From: Dromiciops gliroides
Lineage: Eukaryota; Chordata; Mammalia; Microbiotheria; Microbiotheriidae
Assembly: GCF_019393635.1 (NCBI RefSeq)
Contig: NC_057866.1
Span: 169,134,903-169,198,902 of the forward strand
Length of the DNA: 64,000 nt
Reading direction: 5' to 3'
The notes beneath the pieces were generated by a model. The model did no database searches and was not told the origin of the DNA. It was given only the letters and a program-made list of their open reading frames with translations. Both the position numbers and the translations under genes were made by a program. Shown piece after piece: positions 22,130 to 33,969 of this stretch. Positions within the stretch are counted from its first letter, which is position 1. The number at the start of each line of letters is the position of its first letter.

Positions 22130-23812
22130 GTTTTTGATGATAAACATTTTTCTGTGAAGTATTGAGTTCCAAATTCTATCCCTCCCCTACCCCCTCCCTG
22201 AGGTGGTAATCAGTTAGGCAATTAGTTATGGGTTATACATGTGCAATTATGTAAAATATTACCTTATTAGTCATTTTGTACAAGTAAACTTGAATAAAAG
22301 AAAAAAAATGAAAGAAAGTGAAAAATAGTGTGCTTCACTCTGTGTTCCATCAATATCAGTTCTTTCTTTGGAGGTAGATAGTATGTTTCATCAATAGTTC
22401 TTTGGAATTATTTTGGGTCATTTTATTGTTGAGAATCATTAAGTCTTTCACAGTTCTTCATCAAACAATATTGCTATTGCTGTGCACAATGTTCCTTTGA
22501 TTCTGCTCACTTCACTATACATCATTTCATATACATCTTTCCAGATCTTTCTGAAATCATCCTGCTTGTCATTTCTTAAGCACAATAATATTCTATCAAA
22601 ATCATATACCACAGCTTGTTTAGCCTTTCTCCAATTGATGGGCATTCCTTTGATTTCTGATTATTAGCCACCACAAAAAGAACTACTAGCAATATTTTTA
22701 TACAAATAGGCCTTTTTCTCTTCTGTGGGATTTCTTTGGGATACAAACCCAGCAGTGGTATTGCTGGATCAAGATGTGTACACAGTTCTATACCCTTTGG
22801 GCATAGTTCCAAATTGCTCTCTAGAATGGTTGGATTCATTCACAACTACAACCATCAGTGGATTAGTGTCCCAGTTTTCCCACATCTCCTCCAACATCAA
22901 GTATTTTCCTTTTTTGTTATATTTGCCATTCTGATAGGTGTGAAGTGATATCTCAGACTTGTTTTAATTTTCATTCTCTGATCAATAGTTATTTAGAGCA
23001 TTTTTCATATGACAATAGATAGCTTTGATTTCTTTATCTGAAAGCTGCTTTTTCATATCCTTTGGCCATTTATTAGTTGGGGAATGACTTGTGTTTTTAT
23101 AAAATTGACTCATTTCTCTATATAGTTGAGAAATGAGACCTTTATTAGAAATACTTGTTTCAAAACTTCTTTCTAAGTTTTCTGCTTTTCTTATAATTTT
23201 TGTTTGTACAAAAGCTTTTCAATTTTGAGTATCAAAATTATCTATATTGCATTTTGTATTGCTCTCTATATCTTCTTTGGCCCTAAATATTCCCCCTGTC
23301 CATAAATCTGACAGATAAACTATTATATACTAACTTAATTTTTTTTATGGTATTATCCTTTATGTGCAAATCATGTACCCATTTTATTAAGGCTTTTTTT
23401 TTTTTTGGTGGGGCAATGGGGGTTAAGTGACTTGCCCAGGGTCACACAGCTAGTAAGTGTCAAGTGTCTGAGGCTAGATTTGAACTCAGGTACTCCTGAA
23501 TCCAGGGCCAGCACTTTATCCACTGCGCCACCTAGCTGCCCCTCATGTACCCATTTTGACCTCATTTTAGTATGTGGTGTGAGATGTTGGTCTATACCTA
23601 ATTTCTGGCATACTATTTTCCAGTTTTTCCAGAAGTTTTTGTCAAATAATGAGTTTTTGTTCTAAAAGCTTGGATCTTTGGGTTTATCATATACTATAGT
23701 CACTTACTATAATATAATTTTTACCTATTTTATTCCACTGATCCACTTCTATATTTCTTAGGCCGTACCAGATTGTTTTGATAATTAACACTTTATAATA
23801 GTTTGTTTAAAT
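22130..23812 (-). mobile_element. 5'-truncated L1, antisense, with SINE inserted
   Basis: Reversed 3'UTR then ORF2 C-terminus. The minus-strand translation at 22839-22448 gives ELCPKGIELCTHLDPAIPLL, then CPSIGERLNKLWYM, aligning to the end of the full-length ORF2. The match proceeds upstream to about the 'accagattgttttgataatt' block. Interrupted at 23386-23542 by a young SINE. Many lesions; not coding. Confidence 0.88.
23386..23542 (-). mobile_element. tRNA-derived SINE (WSINE1-like) inside L1
   Basis: A perfect 15-bp TSD, tcatgtacccatttt (23371-23385 and 23543-23557), which is L1 sequence, proves insertion into the older L1. Full antisense SINE body with a 14-T tail. Confidence 0.95.
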
Positions 23813-24155
23813 ACTACTTCCTGCCAGAGTCCTTTCATGATCCCTGCCCTCTTGCTAATATTCAAAATAAGGTTTTGTTTTACATATATTTTGCATGTAT
23901 TTATCTATGTAATGTTTCTCCCCACTCCCAAATAAAATGTAAACTCTTTGAAGGCAGGAACCTTTTCATTTATGACTTTGTATTCCTAGTGTTCATTCCT
24001 AGAATTCATTAGATTTTAAGCTCCTTGAGGGTAAGGACTGTTGTTTGCCACTTTTTGCATCTCTTATACTTAGCAGTGTGCCTGAAACATAGCAGGCATT
24101 TAATAAATATTAGTTGATTGAATTTTAATGCCTAGCACAATGTATTGCACATAGA
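23813..24155 (+). mobile_element. L2 3' end split by a second L2/CORE tail
   Basis: The outer L2-like piece runs from about 23813 to 24008 ('aatgtaaactctttgaaggc', 'gtattcctagtgttcattcc') and resumes at about 24125 ('taatgcctagcacaatgtat'). Between them (24009-24122) sits another full tail: 'gattttaagctccttgaggg', 'aacatagcaggcatttaata'. Confidence 0.6.
24009..24122 (+). mobile_element. L2/CORE-type tail nested in L2
   Basis: Has its own 'gagggtaaggactg' start and '(t)aataaatattagttgatt' end inside the interrupted L2. Same-type insertion in same orientation; a tandem duplication is the alternative. Confidence 0.55.
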
Positions 24156-24263
24156 TTAGAGGGGTGGCTGAGTGAGTGCAAAGAAGAGGATAGGTGAGAG
24201 AGTTGTGCAAGAGGTAAAAACAACAAGACTTAAAACCTGATCATTCCTAGGAACTGGGGACAA

Positions 24264-24338
24264 TGGAGTGAAGTTGTTGTTGTTGTTGATTCGTTTTAGT
24301 CATATCTGACTCTTTGTGACCCCATTTTTACAGTTATG
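24264..24338 (-). mobile_element. 3' end of a tRNA-SINE ending in (GTT)n
   Basis: Reverse complement of the 'gagtcagacatgactgaa..caacaac' tail seen at 33674-33872 and 41546-41800. Only the tail survives. Confidence 0.6.
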
Positions 24339-24339
24339 T

Positions 24340-24505
24340 AAGGAGAGATTTCCTAAGAAAGATATTCCAAAATGCAGTGGTCTGTCTCCAAAGACAGTGA
24401 GCTCCCTGTGTTTGGAAGTCTTCAAGTTGAGATTATATGACCATGAGTTGCTGATGTTATGGAGATGATTATTCTTTGAGTATGGGTGGGACTAGATGGC
24501 TTCCA
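24340..24505 (+). mobile_element. CR1/L3-type LINE 3' fragment
   Basis: 'ggagagatttcctaagaaag', 'agtgagctccctgtgtttgg', 'gaagtcttcaagttgagatt', 'gtgggactagatggcttcca'. Same family pattern as 8305-8545 and 56455-56640. Confidence 0.65.
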
Positions 24506-25180
24506 AAGTTTGTTTCTGAGAGTCTGCAAATGAACAAATTTAAAAATTCTGTTGCTTTTTGCCTTTTCCTTTACAGAGACACTCACTTGTGACCTCCAGT
24601 CCTCTAACCATGCCAAACCCACATTTAAGTAGTGTTCATCTGACACATAAGAGAACCTTTTATTTCCACCCCTATAGCTTATTATTAGTTTCATGTACCT
24701 GAATGGCCAGCTCCCTTAGGCTGATGGAAGCCCCCAGGAGAGGCTTGCTTTTACCTAGTTCGGGTATGGATATAGCCATCATTCTGCACTTGAGCTGTGT
24801 TTCATTTGCACATTAATGTGGGGATCCAGGAGAGCTACAGTCAGTCATGCCATTGTTGTCTCCTGTGGCAGGCTCTTCTGTCCTTGGCTCCAGTATCCAA
24901 CTGTGTCTTGCTGGATATGAGTCTACTTTTCTGGTCAGACTCAAGTGTTGCCTGGAAGCTCCACATTAACCCATTTCAAGTGGGCAGTAGCTTTGAGGCT
25001 GATTAGAAGGTTGTATGAGCAAAAAGGTGGTCTGAATATAAATGCAAGTTAAAATTTGTGGCCTTCTGAAAATCCTCCTCAACCTTAGTACCCCATGATT
25101 TTGACACCCTAATACTTTAGTTGATGCTTATTTGGAGGCTGACTATATTGTTTAGGAAGTTCTAAATGCATCTTAGATTT
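24506..25180. other. No recognisable feature
   Basis: No repeat or gene landmarks seen. Confidence 0.4.
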
Positions 25181-25184
25181 TTTT

Positions 25185-25290
25185 CTAGGGTGGTTCAGAT
25201 GTGTGATTACCTTGATCAGGGAACTCCAAGGATGGAAACTCCCTCCAGCATACTAGACTGGCAACCCATCTAATATATAGGAGTTCTTAG
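25185..25290 (-). mobile_element. Old tRNA-SINE 3' fragment
   Basis: 'gggaactccaaggatggaaa' and 'ctccctccagcatactagac' match the 3' half of the SINE type at 37150-37383, read antisense. Confidence 0.5.
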
Positions 25291-25310
25291 GCTTTGGGAT
25301 GTCATTGAAA

Positions 25311-25592
25311 AGGCAGACTGGTGGTACAGTAGATAGGGTTCTGGGTCTGGAATCAGGAAGATCTGGGGTTCAAATATGGCCTCAGATGCTTACTAGCTGT
25401 GTGTCCCAAGACAAGTAATAATCTCTATTTGCTTCAGTTTCCTCATCTATAAAATGGGAATCATATAGCAGCTGAATCTTAGGGTTATTGCAAGGATAAA
25501 ATGAGATGATTAGATGATCTTTGTAAAGTGCTTAGAATAGTACCTAACACATAATAGGGGCTTAATAAATGCTTATTCTCTCCCCTTCCCTT
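25311..25592 (+). mobile_element. MAR1-type SINE, near full length
   Basis: tRNA-like head ('gtggtacagtagatagggtt', 'aatcaggaagatctggggtt'), 'tcagtttcctcatctataaa', 'gggttattgcaaggataaaa' and an L2/CORE-like tail 'cttaataaatgcttattctc'. Marsupial-specific architecture: tRNA head plus CORE plus L2-like tail. Confidence 0.8.
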
Positions 25593-25596
25593 TCAT

Positions 25597-25780
25597 GGAC
25601 CCTTGGGTAATCTGGTGAATCCTATGGACCCCATCTCAGAATAATATTTTCAAATGCATAAAAATAAGCACACAGATGGTTGGAAAGGAAACAAATAATG
25701 GTGAAATACAGTTACCAAAATGTTAAAACAACAGCAATAAGATCACAGGTCCCAGGTTAAGAATCTTTGCCATAGCGAGT
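25597..25780 (+). mobile_element. Unclassified old repeat, copy 2
   Basis: 'catggacccttgggtaatct', 'gaccccatctcagaataata', 'caaatgcataaaaataagca', 'caggttaagaatctttgcca'. It is the inverted counterpart of 8982-9123. A hAT-like non-autonomous DNA element is suspected but terminal repeats cannot be confirmed. Confidence 0.45.
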
Positions 25781-26396
25781 TTCCTGGGGACATTGAGCAG
25801 GGAGATAACTTACTAATGATCACCCATAATGAATATGTGCTGGATGGAGGATTTGAACATGGCTTCCTGACCCAAGGGAGGCCCTTTCTGCAGCAAGCTA
25901 AGATGTTTTCACCTTCTTCCATAAACTTGTTTAATGGGGTTATTGACTTCCCTTAGGATATTCCTAAGTCATAGTTTTATTCAGTTCTATTCAGAAAAAT
26001 GGGAATGATTTTCTCATCTGCTTCTGAGCTATTAATTTGCAAATAAAACATCTTAATATAGGCTAGTTGTATTCTGTTCTTTGCATACATAGATTCTATC
26101 CTTCAGGAGAAAAGAGTTTCATTAGTAGGGGTTTAGGGGAAGGGAACATATTTTTCTTTCACTACAGTAGCATTTGCAAGGACTTGTTTTTCTTAAATCC
26201 TATTTGATTTGTTGAATAAATTCCTTTGTAGGGATCTTGGGTGAGGTTCCTTAACTCATTTGGTTAAAGTGAGGTACCTACAAAGCCAAGGGCAATATAT
26301 TTCAGGGCCTAGCACTCTGCCTTTCATTTAGTTATGTGGTTAATATTTATTGAGTTTAATGGAATTGACTTACCTTCCAAATGACTCCCTTCCTCT
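25781..26396. other. No recognisable feature
   Basis: Nothing supported. Confidence 0.4.
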
Positions 26397-26515
26397 CTCT
26401 TCCTAATAGTGTAAGCTTCTTGAAGGCTGAGACTGTTTCTCTTCTATGTTTGTATTTCTATTTGCTAGCATGGTACTTGACACATGGCAGGAGCTTAATA
26501 AATGCTTAATAAGTA
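26397..26515 (+). mobile_element. L2/CORE-type 3' tail
   Basis: 'gtgtaagcttcttgaaggct', 'gcatggtacttgacacatgg', 'aggagcttaataaatgctta'. Confidence 0.7.
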
Positions 26516-27127
26516 GGTCAGTATCTTCAGCCTTGTGCATTCAGTGGATTCTATGTAGTTGCCTCTTTTTAAAATTTTTTTGGACTGCATAATCAATCAC
26601 TCTCTGATTCTCTTAGCTAGCTAGAGTCACTCAATAAAGATTCAAAGTGAAAAGAAATTGAATCAAATTCATAGCTATTTCCAAATTCTAGACTCACTGA
26701 GCCAGGAACTGGTTTGAGAAAAATATTTTCCAGTGTAAATCCTAATTTTTTCCTACTCACTAAATTTTTTTCCAAGGGATGTCAGGCAAGTAATATTAGA
26801 AAACAAACCTTTAAATCTTAGAAGTAATTAATCGTTTGGAGAAATAGATGTTCTTATAATGGATACTATTCTTTATTTAAACCAAGGGGTGGAGAAAAGG
26901 ATGAAATGAGATGGAAGTAAGCTATACTTTATGGAAAAGGCACTTGTGGTATCAAGTGAGTGGGTAATCATAAGTAGGCTTAGTAGGTCTTTCTCTTCTT
27001 GCTTTACCATGTTCAATGTTAAATTCCTGTCAGAGACTCTGAAAAGCAAGGCTCATTTGCCACTAACTTTCCTAAATATGAGACCCCATTAGTTATACTT
27101 ATGTGATTATATCAGTGATATAAGCAA
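26516..27127. other. No recognisable feature
   Basis: AT-rich; nothing supported. Confidence 0.4.
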
Positions 27128-27142
27128 GTCACCTATTCTTTT
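27128..27142. repeat. Target-site duplication, left
   Basis: GTCACCTATTCTTTT, identical to 28484-28498, bracketing the ORF1-only insertion. Confidence 0.9.
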
Positions 27143-28483
27143 CTTTTTTGGGGGGCAGCTTGCAATATTTTCTCCTTGGCCTGGGAGCTCTGGAATTTGG
27201 CTACAATGTTCCTGGGAGTTTACCTTTTGGGATCTCTTTCAGGAGGTGATTGGTAGATTCTTTCAATTTCTGTTTTACCTTCTGCTTCTAGAATATCAGG
27301 GCAAATTTCTCTGACAATTTGCTGGAAGATGATGTCTAACCTTGATCATGGTTTTCAGGTAGTCCAATAATTTTCAAATTATCTCTCCTAGATCTATTTT
27401 CCAGGTCAGCCGTTTTTCCAAGGAGATATTTCACATTTCCCTCTATTTTTTATTCATTTATATTTGTTTTATTGTGTCTTCATTTCTCATAGAGTCATTA
27501 GCTTCTATTTGCTCAATCCTAATTTTTAACCAATGATTTTCTTCAGAGAGCTTTTGTAGCTCCTTTTCTATTTGGCCAATTTGACTTTTCAGGCTGTTGA
27601 CTTTTTTATCATGACCCTCCTGCATCACTCTCATTTCTCTTTCCATTTTTCCTCTCCCTCTCTTACTTTATCTTTAAAGTCCTTTTTGAGCACCTCTATG
27701 GCCTGAGACCAATTCATATTTTTCTTGGGTGCTTCAGATGTAGGAGCCCTGACACTGTTATCCCTTTCTGAGGGTGTACCTTTAATTTCCTTATCACTAA
27801 AGAAACTTTCTATGGTCCTCACCTTTCTCTTCCCGCTCATCTTGCCTGTCTTTTATTTGACTTTTAATTCCTTAAAGTGGGGCACTGTTTCCAGGCTGAA
27901 CTGTCCCAAGCTTCAGGGGGTCCCAGGTGGTATGATTTAAGGAGTGGCAGGTCCTTCACTCACCTGGTCTGTTCTGTGGTCCATAGATAACCCCAGGCCA
28001 ACTTGCCAATTAACCAGACAAAACTTTGTGTGCTGTGGTTGCTAGGTCTGGTGAGCCTGTGCCCCTCCCCCACCTGGGCCACTGCTACTCAGGCCCTCTT
28101 CCTGGTTCCCAGCAGGGGTGAAGAACCGACATTCTGCCTCAGCACCAGCAGAGACCTTTTTAATCTCCCCCCTGCCAAGGTCTCAGCCCTCTCACCAGAC
28201 TGTGAGCCTAGTTCCAGACAACACTGCCACTGCAGCTGATTCAGAGGCTCTGGGGGTCTCTTTCTCTGGCTCAGTCTGCCTGGGACTGGATTTGTATCAG
28301 TGTGACTGTGGGGTTGGGCTCTATTCCTGGCCCAGCACAGCAGCCCCCTCCTGCCGACCTTCTAAGCCATCTTTGGCTGGAAAATGATCTGTCTGTTCTT
28401 TTGTGGGCTTTGTCGCTCCAGGTATTGTCCTATGGCATTATTTGGAGATTTTTTGGAGTGATCATGTCATGAGTTCTCCTCAG
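27143..28483 (-). mobile_element. L1/HAL1 insertion ending inside ORF1
   Basis: Minus-strand element comprising most of a 5'UTR (about 28483-27841) and ORF1 from the Met at 27840 to its middle. ORF1 reads MSGKRKVRTIESFFSDKE, NMNWSQAIEVLKKDF, a frameshift, then VNSLKSQIGQIEKELQKLSE and the RRM-like part. It stops abruptly after 'gaaaatattgcaagctg' and runs into an A/C-rich end at 27143. A perfect 15-bp TSD brackets it, so it inserted in this form. The first 30-odd bases of the 5'UTR, including the YY1-like start, are missing. Not coding. Confidence 0.85.
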
Positions 28484-28498
28484 GTCACCTATTCTTTT
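28484..28498. repeat. Target-site duplication, right
   Basis: Perfect copy of 27128-27142. Confidence 0.9.
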
Positions 28499-29734
28499 GT
28501 GACTTTTTCAAATTTCCAACTTGAAAATATCTCCCTGCTACTAGGGAATAGCTTTAACATATTTTTGACAAAAGAGCTAGAAATCTTGATATTGTCAGTT
28601 TTCCTCAGTCTAATACTTCTGAATTATTTGTTCATTCAACTGCAGTCCAATTATTTTCTTTTAAAATTTCACTAAATTTTCAACAAATGTATCTTAGTTT
28701 CTGGTGAAAATGTATTGATTCATTTCTGAGCCGTAGGGTCCAACAGCTGACAATGAAACTGTTTTGGAATGAAACAAGTACACCCAAATCCTTCAGGATT
28801 GCTGAGTTTTGGATTTGGGCATATTTTTCTTGAACTATGTTCCTAAGTGAACTATTTCCATCCAAAGAATTATAGATTTTTTTTAACAAATAGGAAAATA
28901 AATAATTTTTTTAATTCATTGTTTAGTTTTCCTTTGTAGGAACTAGAAAATAGACGATGGGTGCCAACTTTTTCCATCCATCCATCCAACCATCCAACCA
29001 TGTGTCAGCCAATTAATATTGTTTAAGGACTTATTTGGTAGCTAATAAAAAGGACCAGCTTTAGGCATGATGGGAGGTACAAAATATAATCCATGTCCTC
29101 ATTTGAACTCCTAATCCAATAGGAGAGATAAAGCACACTCATTAAAAGTATGCTAACATTACATGTATGTCTAGTAGTATGTCTAATAGTCCAGGCTCCT
29201 CCTTGGTTTATTTACAGTTTAGTGAAAGGCTCTAAAATATGGGTTGGATTTTGTAGTACCTTTGATTCAAATTAAATTTAAAAAATAGTTATTGTATGAT
29301 TAGAAACAACTGATTGTTTAAAATTTTGAAGTTCCACCATAATTTAATTAATAATGTTGATCTTCAAATGTAAATTGTTCTCATCTTTTGATGCCTATTG
29401 GCAAATCAGTATAATTCGGTGTCAATTCATTATACATCTCTAGGTCTTAGTTTCTGTAGAGTGATAATTTGCTTGAATGCTCATTTTGTTGATGAGCTAA
29501 TTCCATTTGCTGATTCCCACTATCCACATCTTAATTTGTTCTAGTCTTGTTTATTTCCACTAGATTTCCAAAATATAACCTTATTGGTTATACTCATGTG
29601 AGTATAACAGTAATACCAGCACTACTATTCTTGCATTTCCATTTGAAAACATCTCACATATCTGAATGGGCTGGAGGGGCTGAAGCCTTTCACCAGGAGA
29701 AAATGTGTCATGGTGGAAAAAATCACCGGCTCAG
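28499..29734. other. No gene; short CCAT/CCAA microsatellite
   Basis: Mostly AT-rich unique-looking sequence. A short (CCAT)n/(CCAA)n run lies at about 28973-29000. Confidence 0.45.
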
Positions 29735-29895
29735 GAATTAGAGTTCCTGGATACAAACTCCACTTTGGGAGCATCTTACCTATGTAAATTTAACCAAGAC
29801 ACAATCTCCTTGAACTTTAGGTTCCTCCTCTGTAGACTGAGGGAGATGGATTAAATGCTTTTAAATTGCTTCCAGTTCTAGTTCCATGATTGTCT
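29735..29895 (+). mobile_element. MIR-like fossil
   Basis: 'ggaattagagttcctggata', 'gaactttaggttcctcctct', 'gagggagatggattaaatgc', 'ttccagttctagttccatga'. Sense MIR-type element, diverged. Confidence 0.6.
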
Positions 29896-30195
29896 CCCTT
29901 TTCTCCTACATTTCATGGGTACCTGTGGAGCACTTGGGATGACCAGTCACTATTGCTTTCACTAGTCTGCCTCCTTCCCCAACCAAACTTAAAGATATGT
30001 GATAAGTTTCTGTGTTTTTACTCATAAATTCTGATCAGTACAATGACTAACCACCATTCTGGAGCAATGGTGTCAAACTGAAGTAGGAATGGGACCCCTG
30101 CCCACCACATGATGACTTAGAGAACCACAAATTAACAGTATCTATGTTGTGTTGCTTTTTAATGTATTTTGTTAGACATTTCCTAATTACATTTT

Positions 30196-30348
30196 GGTTG
30201 TTTTTTTTTTTTTCAGGGCAATGGGCGTTAAGTGACTTACCCAGAGTCACACAGCTAGTAAGTGTCAAGTGTCTGAGGTCGAATTTGAATTCAGGTACTC
30301 CTGAATCCAGGGCCAGTGCTTTATCTACTGCGCCACCTAGGGGCCCCC
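30196..30348 (-). mobile_element. tRNA-derived SINE (WSINE1-like), young
   Basis: Perfect 15-bp TSD tcctaattacatttt (30181-30195 and 30349-30363). Antisense body with a long T-tail. The head carries one variant base (ggggccccc at the right end). Confidence 0.95.
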
Positions 30349-30364
30349 TCCTAATTACATTTTA

Positions 30365-31135
30365 ACCTGAACTTCCCCTTTGTTCCAGAGGACTGATTGG
30401 AAAAAGCCTATCACCTACTTCCTGGCAGAGAGGAGATGTGCACAAGATGCAGAATGACAAATATGCTTTCAGACATAACTGATCCATTGTTTTGTTGCAC
30501 CATGCATAGTTATCCTGAGGGTTTTTTTTTCTTTTTTTTTCTTAGGTTGGGGAGGGATGTGAGAGGTTAAGAAAATATTCTTTTTAGTTAAAAAAAATAA
30601 AAGTAGGGAGGAGAATTGGACTAGAAAACTTTTAAAAACCTTAAGATTTAATAGTCTATTTCAATCTGTTGTGGGATTTAGAAGCTCTCACAGAAGCAGC
30701 TCAGCTAATAATGATGCTCAAAGCATTATTATTTTATTAGGGGCACCTGCTAACTCACATAACACAAAAGCTTAAGATGACCTGAGATACCCAGAGTGAT
30801 AATGGGATTCAGGGCAAAGGATATATTTGGGTATGCCACTGGAAAAACTAGGATACAACTGGGTCTGAGCTACTAGAGAGAGCTTGCTGGGTCTTAGGAG
30901 TGGTGATCTTTAGATCATAGCAAAATGAGGAAGTGAGCTAGGCAGAGATGTTAAACATGCTTTTCTGCTTGCAACACTCCCTAGTGTGACCCAAACCAGA
31001 TTTAAAGGTAATGAGGAAACATTTAAGAAAATAAATAAAAATACAACAAAATATAGATAATATTACATTTTAAAATCAAGTCGATAGGAATCCTTCACAG
31101 GAATCCTTCCATATGGTTTAATGGACTCCATTTCC
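30365..31135. other. No recognisable feature
   Basis: AT-rich. Homopolymer T runs near 30525-30545. Confidence 0.4.
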
Positions 31136-31139
31136 CCCC

Positions 31140-33112
31140 ATAAAGGTATTTTATTTGGTATTTATAAAATACCAAAAAGGTATTTTATTCTGGTTACATG
31201 TAGAGATAGTTTGCAACATTTGTTTTTATAAGATTTCTAGTTTCAAATTTTTCTTTCTCCCTCTCCCCTCACCAAGACAGCAAGCAATCTGATATAGGTT
31301 ATATATGTACAATCACATTAAACATATTTCTGCATTAGTCATGCTGTGCAAGAAGAATCAGAGCAAAAAGGAAAAACCTCAAAAAAAGAAAACAACAGCA
31401 GCAAAATCAAAAGAAATAATATGGTTCAATCTGCATTCATATTCCACATTTTTTTTTCTGGATTTGGGGAGCATTTTCCATCATGAGTCCTTTGGAACTA
31501 TTGTGGACAATTATATTGCTGAGAAGAGTCAAGTCTATCACAGTTGATCAACATGCAATGTTGATGATACTGTATACAATGTTCTCCTGGTTCTGTTCAT
31601 CTCACTCATCATCAGTTCATGCAGGTCCTTCCAGATTTCTCTGAAATCTGTCTGCTCATCATTTCTTACAGCACAATAGTATTCCATTACATTCATATAC
31701 CACAACTTGTTTAGCCATTCCCCAATTGATGGGCAACCTCTCAATTTCCAATTCCTTCCCACCACAAAAAGAGCACCTATAACTAGTTTTGTACATGTGG
31801 GTCCTTTTCTCTTTTTTATGATCTCTTTGGGAAAAAGACCTAATAGTGGTATTGCTGGGTCAAAGGGTATGCACAGCTTTATAGCCCTTTAGGCATAGTT
31901 CCAAACTGCTCTACAGAATGGTTGGATCAGTTCACAGCTCCAACGATGCATTAGTGTTCCAATTTTTCCACAGCTTCTCCAACATTTATTATTTTCCTTT
32001 TTTTCATATTAGCCAGTCTGATAGGTGTCAGGTGGTACCTCAGAGTTGTTTAAATTTGCATCTCTCTAATCAATAGTGATTTAGAGCATTTTTTCATATG
32101 ACAATAGATAGCTTTGATTTTTTCATCAATTGGGGAATGACTTGGATTCTTATAAATTTGATTTAGTTCCTGATATATTTTAGAAATGAGGCCTTTGTCA
32201 GAAATACTGTCTATAAAAATTGTTTCCCAGCTCTCTGCCTCCCTTCTAATTTTGGATGCATTGCTTCTGTTTGTATAAAACCTTTTTAACTTAACATAAT
32301 CAAAAGCATCCATTTTGCATTTCATAATATTATCTCTCTCTTGTTCAGTCATAAACTGTTTACCTTTCCATAAATCTGAGAGGTAAACCATTCCTTCTTC
32401 TCCTAATTTACCTATGGTATCACCTTTTATGTCTAAATCATGTACCCATTTTGATCTTATTTTAGTATAAGGTGTAAGATGTTGGCCTATGCCTAGTTTC
32501 TGCCATACTATCTTCCAGTTTTCCCAGAAGTTTCAGTCAAATATTGAGTTCCTATCCCAGAATCTGGAGTCTTTGGGTTAATCAAACAGTAGATTACTAA
32601 AGTCATTTACTACTGAGTCTCCTGTGCCTAACCTATTCCATTGATCCACCACTCTATTTCTTAGCCAGTACTAAATAGTTTTGATGACTGCCGCTTTATA
32701 GTAGAACTTCATAATTGGTACAGCTAGCCCACCTTCCTGTGCATTTTTTTTCATTAGTTCCCTTAATATTCTTGACCTTTTGTTTTTCCAGATGAATTTT
32801 GTTATTATTTTTTCTAACTCTATAAAATAATTTTTAGGTAGTCTGATTGGTATGGCATTGAATAAGTAAATTAATTTAGGTAGAATTATAATTTTTATTA
32901 TATTAGCTCAGTGTATCTATGAACAATTGATATTTTCCCATTTATTTAGATCTGATTTGATTTGTGTGTAAAATGTTTTGCAATTGTGTTCATAGAGTTC
33001 CTAGGTTTGTCTTGGCAAGTAGACTCCCAAGTATTTTATATTGTCTACCGTTACTTTCTTTAAATGTAATTTCTCTTTCTATCTCTCGCTGCTGGACTTT
33101 GTTGGAATAGAC
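31140..33112 (-). mobile_element. 5'-truncated L1, antisense, about 2 kb
   Basis: Begins with the reversed 3'UTR. Minus-strand translations reproduce the ORF2 C-terminus (NWKLRGCPSIGEWLNKLWYM, EYYCAVRNDEQ) and, further upstream, KIRREAESWETIF, DKGLISKIYQELNQIYKNPS and MVYLSDLWKGKQFMTEQE. Alignment to the full-length copy ends at the 'ccagcagcgagag' block corresponding to about 13610 there. Closest relative of the full-length L1 among the fragments, but with frameshifts and stops. Confidence 0.92.
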
Positions 33113-33672
33113 CCCATTTTTATTTAAATTTGACACCATTGGGCTAGACAACTTATGAGGGGCTACCCTCTGGTACTAGCATATTCAAATTACACCAAGC
33201 TCCATTCATTCCTCCCAGATCAGTATGGGGACACCTGGGTTTATTAATAAGGGCAAGCGTTGGGGTTTCTATAGGGAGGAGTGGAGTCTTTATCAGGTTC
33301 ATCTGATGGGTTTCTCATCTCTGATGTCACAGGAAGTGGCATGCTTGGGAATAACAAGTGAGACTAGTTGAACACAATGTGTGACATGAAAGAAACTAGA
33401 AATAAAACATTAAAGAAAAGGACAAGATAGGGGAGGGAGTAGGCCTAGAGAAGAGAAGAAAGAGCTTTTCTGTGGCCACAGATTCCAAGGCTAATGTTAT
33501 AATATATTTAGAGGAGATAAAAGACAAGGTTATGAGAAGAATCTGAAACATGTTAGTATTTTCCAATAGGCCATTCCATAAGCTAAATATGACAAACGTC
33601 ACTAAAGAAAGAATATATACATGACTATGACTGAATCTATAATATTCTAACACGTACATGTCTCAAAGATAT
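33113..33672. other. No recognisable feature
   Basis: Nothing supported. Confidence 0.4.
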
Positions 33673-33673
33673 G

Positions 33674-33872
33674 ACCCCAGTTACCTGTGTCAAATCTGAC
33701 CTCAGACACTTGTTAGCTGTATATCCCTGGGCAAGCCACTTAACCCTGTTTGTCTCTATTTCCTCATCTGTAAAATAAGCTGGAGAAAGAAATGGCAAAC
33801 GTACTCCAAGAAAACTCCAAATGCAGTCATGAAGAGTCAAACACGACTGAAATGACTGAACAACAACAATGC
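33674..33872 (+). mobile_element. tRNA-derived SINE with CAACAA tail (second family)
   Basis: 'gacctcagacacttgttagc', 'gggcaagccacttaaccctg', 'ctggagaaagaaatggcaaa', 'gagtcaaacacgactgaaat', 'gaacaacaacaa'. The first part of the tRNA-like head is missing. Same family as 39142-39405 and 41546-41800. Confidence 0.8.
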
Positions 33873-33969
33873 TGCTTATGTGACTCAATAGGTAGTGGAG
33901 CTGAGCTTTCTCTGTCTCCACTGATTAAGTGGAGATCTCAATGAACAAAGGGGAATTCGATGAAAGAAT

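Noticed and set aside
28003-28387. Overlapping plus-strand frames in a GC-richer patch
   Set aside because: They lie antisense to the 5'UTR of the inserted L1/HAL1; the GC content is that of the L1 promoter region.
31144-31185. Hairpin-like ttggtatttataaaatacca near the L1 3' end
   Set aside because: Short AT-rich near-palindrome, expected by chance in such sequence and without a run of T after it that would suggest a functional terminator.
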